Below, in pieces: positions 1 to 11,500 of a stretch of DNA of 64,000 nt. The first letter of the stretch is position 1; each line of letters begins with the position of its first letter. Under the pieces are notes generated by a model. That model worked only from the letters and a program-made list of their open reading frames with translations. It ran no database searches and was not told the DNA's origin. The stretch is from Atriophallophorus winterbourni (Eukaryota > Platyhelminthes > Trematoda > Plagiorchiida > Microphallidae), in the NCBI GenBank assembly GCA_013407085.1, contig JACCGJ010010804.1, forward strand, positions 1 through 64,000, in the 5' to 3' direction. Position numbers and translations under genes: made by a program.

Positions 1-1505
1 CCACCAGAAGCTCTGAAGGCTGATTTGGGCACCTCGGCTGATATGTTACTTCCTCTGCTGCAGAAAATCTGGTCAGAAAGACGGGTCCCAAATGATTGGA
101 AGAGAGGTCATTTGGTCAAACTTCCTAAGAAAGGGGATCTGAGGCTATGCAAAAACTGGCGAGGTATCATGCTGCTCTCAGTCCCTAGTAAAGTACTTAC
201 ACGCATCATCCTTCTGCGTTTGCGCGACGCTATCGACCAAGTGTTACGGCCAGAGCAATCAGGCTTCAGAAAACAAAAGTCTGGTATCGACCAAATTGCG
301 ACCCTCCGCATAATAATTGAACAAAGCATTGAATGGCAATCGCCTCTTTGCCTCAACTTCATAGATTTTGAGAAAGCCTTCGACAGTGTGGACCGCGAAT
401 TTATATGGAAGCTTTTGCCACACTATGGGGTCCCACCGCTGTACATGGACCTCATAAAGCAGCTGTATGAAGGTGCCTCCTGTCAGGTAATTCACAACGG
501 AAGACTGACCGATCCATTTGGAGTTGAGACTGGCGTTCGCCAGGGATGCCTGTTGTCCCCAATGATTTTCTGTTGGTAATAGACTGGATAATGAAACAGA
601 CAGTAAAAGGTGAGAGGAATGGTATCGATTGGAAGGAATCCGAGCATTTGGAGGATCTGGAATACGCTGATGATGTCTGCTTGATATCACGTGACCCCCA
701 ACGTCTCCAGAGAAAGACCGATAGACTAGCACACTTTGCTTCATATGCAGGACTTCGCGTGAATACCGAAAAAACAGAAGTCCTCCGTGTGCTAACTGAT
801 GAGCACCCATCAATCACCATCAATGGTAAAGCAGTCAAAGACGTCACGCAATTCGTCTACCTCGGCAGCATTGTTTCAATAAGTGGTGGCACGGACGAAG
901 ACATAATCGCCAGAATCGGCAAAGCAAGATACGCGTTCATAGCTTTGAAACCCATTTGGGAGTCGAAGGTTCTATCAAAACGCACGAAACCCCGTATATT
1001 CAGAAGCAACGTCAAATCCGTGCTACTCTATGGATCGGAAACCTGGCGAGTGACAGCAAAGTCTTCTGGCCGCTTGCAATCATTCCACAATAATTGCCTT
1101 CGTCGAATTATTTGGTAAAATGGCCAGAAAAGATAAGGAATCAAGACCTGTGGCAGATTGCTGCTGAGGACCCGATCGCCCAGCAGATCAGTAGAAGAAA
1201 GTGGAGATGGGTTGGGCACACCTTGCGAAAACCTTATGATGACATCACGCGTCATGCTCTGGTATGGAACCCAATCGGGTAGAGACGGGTCGGACGCCCA
1301 AGACTATCTTGGAAGCGCTCGTGTGAAGAGGAAATCCGCAAAGTGGGCCTAAACGGAACGACATCAAAACTGGCTGCTATGGACAGACCAAAAAGTGAGA
1401 CAAGTGAGCTCGAGGCCCAATCTTCCTCCAGGACTCCAAGGGATTTATTCAAGTAAGTCATAATTCAACCCTGTGCATTGAGAAATGCTAACGGACTGCA
1501 CAAAA
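1..1505 (+). pseudogene. RTE-like non-LTR retrotransposon, 3' part (reverse transcriptase), frameshifted
   Basis: This is the 3' half of an RTE-type LINE. The first frame (25-579) carries fingers/palm motifs: NWRGIMLLSVPSKVLTRI, a motif A region NFIDFEKAFDSVDRE, and GVRQGCLLSPMIF. A frameshift near 575 moves the reading to 546-1118. That frame has the catalytic YADD box (LEYADDVCLISRD, about 655-695), followed by the thumb and the LLYGSETWR segment. A stop at 1116 breaks it again, and the conserved tail (RRKWRWVGHTLRKP) continues in the 1094-1282 frame. The endonuclease lies left of the window or was lost. Two frame breaks mean it is inactive. The family assignment comes from motif order and wording; RTE is the best fit and the schistosome SR2-type group is likely. 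Confidence 0.85.
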
Positions 1506-2419
1506 TATAATTATTAAAATTAATTCTTATTTAAAATCAAATTGTACGGAAATTTATTCATTTAACACTTCCTGTACACTGTGTATCACCCGATCATACA
1601 TAGTAATATCAAAGATTAATTTTAAACATCTCCATAAGTATAATGACCATTTTATCATTTCCATTGCAACTCGCGAGGATCAAAATGTTGCGGTGGTTGT
1701 CTGTAACAGTTGTGAAATCTTGTTACCTTTCCATTGCCCGTTCAATAAATTGATTTCAAATAAAATAAATACATTTTTTATTAATGTCCCTGAATCATAT
1801 AATCATAACTGACCATAAAATATAATTTAATAGCATGATTTGACTGATTAGTATTCAACTTGCGTTTCATTTCCACTGATAAAAGTAAACCGTGACAAAT
1901 GCTTCCTATGGGTGACCTTTTATAAACTCAATTATAAAATATGCGGCTTATTTCGACCTTTCTTCGGTGTAACAGCCCAAAAATATTGATTAATATTTTA
2001 TGTGAACACATGAGTTCTATGTATTTGACAGTTGAGTTTTTGAAATATGAGCTGAAAATTTGCATGAAAGCTAGTAGCGAAATCCGTTTGAATTAAAAAT
2101 TCTACTAAGATAATATTGCTATATTTCACCTTTAATTATTTGGTTCATGGCGATAAGACTCAGGCACATTTTACGTTGGGGTAGAGTTGATTAGATATTA
2201 TTCAAGTATAACTTTGTTTATTCACATTTAAATTTATAGAAAATTCAAATCCTTATAAATGTTGTTTTTTCATAAAAATATTGCTTTGACTTTCTCTTCA
2301 TAATGCGTCATTTGAATCGGGTTAATATATCGTGAGGGAATTTGCTGGAAATTGCAACCGAAAATGCTTTGAAAATTTCAATTAATAAATAATCTATTGA
2401 TTTTTAATTATTAATACAG

Positions 2420-2440
2420 TCGAGATTAAAGGCAAATTTG
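2420..2440 (+). CDS. Gene A micro-exon, 21 nt, phase 1-1 (EIKGKFG)
   Basis: The exon lies between TTAATACAG and GTGAGT. It reads x-TC GAG ATT AAA GGC AAA TTT G. Its 21 nt are identical in the duplicate at 60165-60185, where the donor is GTAAGT, so a splice-competent donor is kept despite a base change. Confidence 0.85.
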
Positions 2441-5400
2441 GTGAGTGATTTCGGAAAACCATTTATTTATGTCTACATGTTTCATTGAATTTGCGAAGCA
2501 ATTCTCGAATGATAAATGTTATGTTCTACAATCTTAAATATTAATGCAGATAAATCGCATAAATTTATTTTTATGGTTTTATAAGACCATGGGTCTACTG
2601 CAAATTAAAAAAATTTCGGGATGGAATAGAATAGAACTGGTTAAATTTTCTCAATGAAGCATCTCAAATAATATGATTTTTTTATAAGCAAATCAAAAAC
2701 AGATGTATTTAACGTGATTATCGTTGAAACTCTAGTTTTATGTTTAATAGAAAAATCCATAATGAACCGACATTCTATTCTCTGCAATCGGTTGTTTATC
2801 GACATGAATGAGAAAAAGAAAAGTTAATTGATGAATATTAGTAATTTCGGGTGCTTTTCAATGTTTAAGTTGAATTAATACATTTTTATCATGAAAATTA
2901 TAATTCATAAGGTGCATATCATATTAACGATATTAAATTCATCTCAATTATTTTGTATATTGCTTCGTTTTCCCAAACGACATCTTGGTTCAAATGTATA
3001 AACCGACGTATTATACAGCAAAACGTGTTAAAATAATGAAATTAATATTTTTTTAAAAATAATTCTAAGAAAATCTTGAAAATCATTTTCGCAATTTCAA
3101 AATTAATTTGCCTTGGTGTGTGGTCGCCGGAACAGAAAACGATTATTAATAGTTTGATCGATTCTGCACAGTGATCATAACGATAAAAGGTGAGTCACGT
3201 TTCGTTTGAGAGAAAAACAGTTGCCACTCAAAAATAAACACTAATCAGTACGTAGATTGGCACACATTGATAAATCGCTTTTTGCTCATTTGCAATTAAA
3301 CATTTATCTCAAGATTCAAGATTCAAGATTCAAGATTTATGGTGATAAAAACCCTACAATACCCTAGAATATACGTCTAAAAGTTAAACAAACCGTACTT
3401 CAATGTTTGCGTTCATGATTTTTAAAGGAGTCGCAAAAGTAATTTCATTATGTCATTGATAATGGAACTTTCGTCCGGAAATATATGTTTGATTAATTTG
3501 TGTGTTTCCATTTGTGTGTTTAAGAACGAAGCACTCAATATTGTACACCTACACTTTCCCTTGCCTTGTGTACATCGTAGATATGCTCGTAGCCACACCT
3601 TGAGAGTTTGTGAAGGATTTCAGCAAGGTAAACATGAATTATGAACCACGATCAGAGTGTACGTATGATGGCATGCCGAAACCCAAAACATTTCAATGAA
3701 CCGTGAAATGACAGTAGCGCTTGATATATCGTGGCATCAGAAAGCGAAAGCAAAACGGGAACAGTCTAGGATAATTGATAATAAAACCTCTTTAAGTTGG
3801 AATAGATATCGTTCCTTGTAAATCAACACTCAAAAACTTGAACGGATGATTTGATTTGATCAAAGATCCATTATGTGGATTAAAAAATTAGGTTTCAGTT
3901 GTGAACAGAGAATGCTTTGTCAAAAAACAGCTTTTAAATCCTCTAGGGATAGGTTGATTTTTTGAATAAGCACGTGAATTTTAATGATATGAGTGGTGAA
4001 TAATCTTCAGCTTCTACATGGTGTGAACACTTGTGCAAAAAGCACGAAAGTATCAAACACAGTATTATCTGAATATATTCTTTCCAAGAAATTAGTATTT
4101 TTCATCAATCATTTTTATTAGATACTTTTATTGATCGTAGAGTTTGTTATTATGCCGCCAGGACTCAAACACACTACTTTTCAATGTATTTCATATTTCA
4201 TTAAAAAATGTTAGGCGACAAACGTAAATAACATTTCTCGACCAGTTACTTATCAACTCGCTAACATTGTTAAGCTTTTTCAGATGTTTCTTCGCAAAAT
4301 TTGAGAATAATCTCTTTAAATGTTTCAATAGTTTGAATAAGCAAAATATATTTGCAATTCTGCTTTCCTACCTTTTCCTATTACTGCTCCAAATTTCTTC
4401 ATCATTTAACCTCATTCAAGTGGATACACAGAGTTTTTATAACAGCTAAGTAGTCGATTTCGAGTATCGCATGGCATCCCTGTGCATGTAATGATTTATC
4501 TCGTTAGTAAAAAAACATGATTACCGGATACAAATACACAGCATTCGTCTAAGTGTAATGTTAGAAAGCTAATTAATGATCAATGATTTCTGATACTACA
4601 ATTTTAGCGATTGGAAATCAAGTGTTTAAGCGATTAAATGGCACATTAAATCGACGGTTGAACGTGAACAACTAGTATAAAATACTTGTATATGTCGTAT
4701 GTTCCATATGTGAAAGCTTTGAATATATGTGTTTCGGATATACAGTAGTCATCGATACTAAAGTTGTCAGGATATTATAACGTATAGGTTATGTAAAGTT
4801 CATTCATTATTTTTTGTGACTACTCACAAGTACTAAATACATAGAAAATATCCGACTATATCCGCCCATATTGGACTAGTGTTTCACGCTTACTTTAGCT
4901 CAAAAGCAGTGTATATGATAACTTTTCTTGATAGTTCCTGAGATTATAGCTCTCACGTATAGCTATATATTAGTAAATTGTTCATTTTTAAAAGGTTTCT
5001 TTTATTAAGTTGTCGTGCCATTAATATAAATACGTTCCTCTAAACTTAAGGACGAAAACTTCTGCCAATTCAATCATGTCAGTTTCATTATCGAATAATT
5101 TCAAAGCCATAATTATCCGTAGAAAACGCTTAAATTTCATGTATTTGCTAATTCACCATTTAGTTGATATTCGTACACAGAATTTCAGATGATATTTACC
5201 ACTGAGTGTCCAGCTATTTTTATTTCAAGCCATCTTGATCAGATTGAATTTAGAATCTACAATTCTAACTATTGTTTCTCGATCGACTCAAGAAAAGTAT
5301 ACTAAATTTAACTCTGCCAGTTATGTCTATAAATCACATGTCATTCGCCAAATGTAGTGAGAAAATTTTAAATTATCTGCAGTGAAGGTGGAAACGTATT

Positions 5401-8400
5401 CATAAGTTACGAAAAGTATTGTAGGATAATTAGAGTCACGTTGATATTATGGAAACCATTTTCGGCTAATCATTGACCAGAATATCTTGTGTATATTCCC
5501 TAGGAAATCGACCATTGGGAAGACCGCACTTGCGTTACGAAGACATTTGCAAAACAGATATGAAATCTCTTGGCATTGACACCGCGAGTTTGGAAGAACT
5601 TGCTATTGACCACTCACATTGGAGGCATTATGTAATGCGTCGTGTGCAAGCTGGGAGGAGCAGATACAGCTCTTGGCTGCTGAACGCAGATCACCCTGCT
5701 GGCGTGCAGCTGATGCAATACAACCGAGTTCTGACCATCGTTGCCAGCGCTGCCGTAGAGATTGTTCCTCCCGAATCGGACAGTTTAGTAATTCCAAAAG
5801 CTTTAGAACATTAACATTCTTGCGATTATGATGTACATCCATGGTCGACATCGACCGGAGGAAGCCAACAACAACAATCCCTAATATTTTTCAAACTACA
5901 TATCAACATTTTTGATTTACATTTTGCATAATCCTTATTGCATTTTTAAATACGTGCTAACATTTTTGTGACTTTGAAGTATAATCCCGGACGCTCATTA
6001 TCAGATATACAACTGCATGTTACATATATATGTCAATTTGTTGTCCCAGTTAGAGGTCCAACAGAAAAAATGCACTGCAATTCAAATCAATAGATTTCTG
6101 GTTGTTTGTAGGAAGAACTTGATGTTGTAGTTTAATGCAAAATGCATACACTTGACAAACCTATACGTTGCATTTGTGTTATTCAAAGCACAACGTCTTC
6201 ATGTCGCAAGCATTCGAGTAAGCAACTAAAATTGCTTTTGATAGCAATGCCAAAAATATTTCGCGGCGCATGTAACTAACGCAAGTCATATGTTAAATAG
6301 TTACAAACTTCAATATTCACCAAATCTCGGAACACAATACTGTTTCTTCGTTCATCAAGCTGCCAACCATGCTGGTAGCAGTTGTTTCGAGTCCAAGGGT
6401 CGTACACCTGTTGATCGCTTTTTAAGATGGGCCAATTTTCATGTCATTGGTGGTATTGGGAACGTGTTTCTGTAAGCAAATCAGGCCAGAACATAAGATG
6501 ACGTATCCCTGATAGTTGCTTTTTTTCGTTTTGGGGTGTGGCACAGAAGGTAAAATAAAAACTGTTTAGCAGTTGGTGAGATAGTGTAAATTTAGCAACA
6601 TGAAACAAACAAACAAACAATTAATAACAGCCAACCCTGAAAAAATGTAAAAAAAATTCGTTGCAAACATTAAAATTTACTTTGTAAGTATTTGTGGCTG
6701 TCTCATTTGGATCGTCACCTCAAAGTGGCTCAAAAAGTGTGATGGATACCTCCTAACAATTTGGCATGATTCACCATTCACCACAATGATTTGCGGCACA
6801 AAGATTGTCGGAACTTACGATCGTCAGTTAATTTCACTAAGAATGCACTGCAAAAGACCTTTGGAATCTGTGTAATAAAAATAAAATAAAATGAAGTAGG
6901 GGTATATATTAAGCTAAGGTCCCAAAATGTTTAATTGATGGATGAAGGAAATCCGAACATGCGTCCGTTCAAATAACAGCAAAACCATCAAATTTTTAAT
7001 CAAATTAACTCTCTTGGAAACACAAAATAAATTTTCACAAATTTAGTATTTGAAATGACCTATACAGACTGAAAACATTAATCCATTAATATCTTTGTGC
7101 TTATGTCAAACTTTCACATACACCTCTTGGTTTCCACAACTTACTCTATCAGCTATGCGAAATTCCGTATTACGTGGGTTTTTAATTTTTATAATTAGAT
7201 TAGTTTTTTTCTATTTCACTAAAATGACTTTTATTATTCTGTTTATGCGTATGTTCACATTTGAAATTTTTCGTTCATTCTAAACAGCGTTGCATCTAAA
7301 TATAAATGATTTTGAAATACCAACTTTTACTCGATTTGAAGCATAGAATTGAACAGTAGCAGTGTGTTGCACGCAATTGTGCATCTTATTTCAAACATCC
7401 AAATATATGTTGATCGTTTTCTTAACGGATTCGCAAGCACCATAATAGCTACAGTTTCATCAATAGAATGTAAATCAAAAGCTACGAATTCACAAACCTG
7501 ACGCTCTGTAGGCTGGAGAAATTGAATAACGACGATTGTAGTAAACCATTTTTTACCTGAGTTCATTGAAAGATTCGCACGTGCATACGATTCTCGAGGT
7601 TGCAAACTTGAATCTAGTTTTAAATGAACTTTATTTGCTCCATGCCATCATGGTATCGGGGATTCCCTTATAATATTTTAAGCTGTTATGTATGTTTTAT
7701 CCTTTTCACAATTATAACCTCTAAACAAATTGTGGGCACTCAACCACAATAATTTTCAAATAGGCTCACTTGCTGGCAGTTCCATCACACACACACACAC
7801 CACGACCGGTTTCGTGCTGTTTGCACTCATCAGATAATCAGGGACAATAAGGTGACGATCCGCATACGCTTGAGACAGTGAAAGAACGGTACACTGGTTT
7901 CACTTGTATGCCACTATAGAATAAGGTTGGTACCAACAACCTATTTAATCACATGAGCCCCAAATTACTTAGATAGTGTTAAAACCCATTACCGTGAACA
8001 AAAAGCTCATTTAAATGCATTTCCATCACACACTGTTTGAACTCATCAAGAATGGACAGTAGGATCTGGATACGCATGAGCTTGAAACAGTGGATTAATG
8101 GTAAACATTTAGCGCCTGTATGCCACTGTTGGAAAAAGATGGGGTGTGATGGAAATGCATGCAGTTTAGTCATTTTCATGGGCATGGGTGTAAACCCTAA
8201 CTAAATGAGTTCAAGCTCATGTGATTGAACTGGGTGGTCGTACCAACCTAACGCAACAGTGGCATTCAAGCGCAAATTGTTTACAATAATTTTCATTTAT
8301 GGCCAATTCTAGTCATCACTAATTTTATTTTCTACAACATTCTAGTGCCTGTAATAAAACAATGTAAGTCCAAGTTCTCAATATTTATTTTCAAAATAAG

Positions 8401-8543
8401 GATATTACTTTTAATAAAATGATCACGAATGTTGTCAGAAATGTTTTGATGAAAATTCAAAATGGGTTACAATATTAGGAATAATTATTTATTCTTAACA
8501 GAAAACGTGTTTTTAGCACATGTATCGTGTTTCAACTTCTATA

Positions 8544-8585
<42 letters not shown>

Positions 8586-11500
8586 TCACTAGTTTCTGTT
8601 TCGCGGTGATTTATACTGCTAATCGAGTTTAAATAACTTTTACTAGTTGAAAAGCACTTTATATTTGACATCTGTTAAGAGCATTGCATTTGCTGGATTG
8701 GTTTATACTGCGTGCATTCTAGGCATTGCGACTGATATAAGCGTCGACCTCATCATTTAAAAACCTCAATCTTTGTCAAATTACCTTGATCTTCTGTTTT
8801 ATAACAATTTAATTAATGAATACATAGAACATTGATATGCATTATTCAGGATAAACTAAATAGTTCCGAATGTTGTTCATGGATATATTTAGCTATTGAT
8901 GTTACAAACATTAGAAAGGCCATTGCAAATACTATCATGCTATAATCATCGATATATGATAATAAATCACGTTGTATTTAGTTGATATATGTTACTTATC
9001 ATCATTTGTATTTTTTGCCTAAATATATATAGATATATATTGTAATAAATTTTAGGTCAAACATCTAGTTTTTATATTAAGTATGGATGAAAAACGCGAT
9101 CAAACCATCATACGTTTAATTTGTTTCACGAATATTTGAGAATATTCGTCAAAAATCAGAATTAACTACTAACCACAGAACATTATAGTCTATAGTAACC
9201 AGTCTATTAACCGACTTCCTTATGTATAGGTAAACTCAAATACATATTTTAGCGCTATGTTAGTTTACTTATCCTGCAACAAAGGAAGAATATCTATTGA
9301 GAGAGATTCGCTATCAAATTAGAGACTACCATTCGCAACCAAGTTATTTCGCAGGTATGTATTATTTTGATAGCCTGGATTGTGGGGGGCTTAAGTGAAA
9401 GTTGAAAAACATTGAAATTTCTCTCACATCTATAAAAGCAATCATTTATTCATGAGTGAAGCCGTAAAAGCTTATATAAGTGTTCAAGCAAGTTAATCAT
9501 TTTCAAGTTATCGTAGCGATAGTAATACATAGATTTTTAAGTTTTTGTCTCATCTATCTATATTAATCTTTTATACATTTTACATCAAAAATCAACCAAT
9601 ACCATCGCGTTTTGAACACCGCAAATTATCCTCCAGACATTCAGATTTTGGTTCAGCTATGTCTGGAATGGAATGTGATCTAAAACTCCCTTTGATCCCA
9701 ACGATCATTCTAGCTCATTTATTTATAGTTCAACATCCAACATTTTTCAAATTTGAGTGGTGTTTATATTTAGTTCAGGTGAATATTTGTGCCAAAAATG
9801 TATATGGAGCATCGAATGTTCCGTTTTTCTACATGGGTTTGAACGAGCAGACATGAAATGTGGTTGCTGATAAAACAAAATATATATGTAAAATAATCAT
9901 TGATTGCGGGTAGTAGATAGACGATGAATTTCGTATGAAGATACCAATTTCATGTAGTGTTTGATCATGACGAGATCTTCTCCAACACCGAACATTGTAT
10001 GACAAAGTATATTACGTTTATTTTAGCATTTATGGAAATGTACACTGAATCGAGAAACAACTGTCTGCGTATAAAATTCTGCCATGACGATTTTAGAATG
10101 ATACACATTCGGATGAAGTTCTTACGGGCCAAACATGAAACACTTGAGCGCGCTTTTATACTATTTGCTCGAGACCATTCGGACCATTACCAATACATTG
10201 AAAGTGATATTATACTGATGTAAAGTGCATCAGTTTTGATTGATTATCTTGAGCTTCTGTATGGTATAAAGAACAACAAACTCAACCATGGCGCAAGGGC
10301 AGAAAGCACCGAAAGGACGGATATGATTAATTTGGAACAGTAGAACGTTTGTCGAAATTGAGACGCTATCGAAAGTGAATGTGAAACGCGGGGAATTACG
10401 CAAACAATATTGCATCCATGATGCTCGGGTCCTGTGCAAGCAAAGTGAAAGACGTTAGGTTTAGTATTGCAATATGGCCTCAATATAATTGACGCAATTT
10501 GATCTTTTCGCTCACTCTACAATATTACCCATTATAGCTGATGTTGGTAAGATCCTTATGTTTATATACTCATGTAGTGCACTTCGGTAATTATGTTATA
10601 ATATTTTTGACCACTGTAGTTGTTACAATCGATGCATCTGCTAAAATGTATTTGTTTCTTTCGTAAACCATAAAGATTTGTTCGATAATTTTCAAGTGCG
10701 GAGACAGTGCTTTAATTTAATTCATCCTAATGTGCAAGTTCAAACTTTGCTAATAAACTAAGTTGACCGAACATATCATTAATTTCGTACAACGAAATTT
10801 GAACAGTAGTTTGCTTTAATCAATTAACAACACTACTCACACTACAAACTCGAAGATAAATCAAGGTCAAATATTTGTTATTATGTTTGTGGATAAGATA
10901 TCTGTCATTTTTCAAATTATAATGAATTTAATAATCATCAGATGTTTCTGGGTTGGGTATATATAATTATAGTACTAAAATACAGAATCTAATTGAACGG
11001 TCAGTTGTTTTCGTGATGATTACGAATTTGTTTCTTCCACGAGGCTCGTTATCTCAAAGCAAAGTAAAATATGGTTTTGAATACTGATATGGTACTCAAA
11101 ATCCTGCAACATCTATATACTTTCGTAATATTCGTTACGTATTTCTAACAAAATGTGAACCTATATCTATTTCGATATATCATACTTTTAATGTTAAAAG
11201 TTTTACATGAAGAACTTTTGATAGGTTAATTATATCGGTTTTATGTATAATTAAAAATCTTGCGGTCTCCGCGAAACTCATTAACGATTTCAAAAAGTCT
11301 ACCAAATGTTTGATAGGAATAATGAACACATATATAGACACGCACATTTCAGTTAATGAATACGCGACTAGTTATTAAGGTTACGCTACAATCTTGTGGA
11401 GACTGATTAAGGAAATCCTCCAGGGAATTTTTTTTTCAAACATTATGCCTTCGGAACAATTCATGAGTAATAGTGCATTTGTGAGTGACACCTTCAAGAT

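Larger units (their letters stand above)
1551..6690 (+). repeat. Left copy of a large direct duplication
   Basis: From about 1551 on, the sequence can be followed block by block in 59250-63998 in the same order and orientation. Examples are the TGTACACTG block at about 1572, the GGTCGCC block at about 3122, the GATTCAAGATTCAAGATT block at about 3311 and the block ending TGTTTCTGTAAG at about 6475. The offset is 57,699 at the start and 57,316 at the end; the change comes mainly from a retroelement fragment found only here (about 5483-5903). Point differences and small indels are frequent, so the duplication is old. The match runs to the right edge of the window, so the full duplicated length is unknown. 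Confidence 0.93.

Noticed and set aside
4267..4449. 60-aa hydrophobic open frame resembling a secreted or membrane peptide
   Set aside because: It is AT-rich and Phe/Leu-heavy as expected from T-rich DNA, and I found no equivalent open frame in the right duplicate.
6290..6475. 61-aa frame ending at a conserved GTAAGC
   Set aside because: The right duplicate has stops and length changes in the same stretch, so the frame is not kept.
7785..7800. (CA)n run as an independent microsatellite
   Set aside because: It is the normal lead of the hammerhead repeat, present in most copies.
9251..9353. Open stretch reading YPATKEEYLLREIRYQIRDY before GTATGT
   Set aside because: It reads like protein, but it is open only from phase 0 to phase 1 after a poor acceptor (ATGTTAG) and does not fit the chain. 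It could be real if the chain starts differently.
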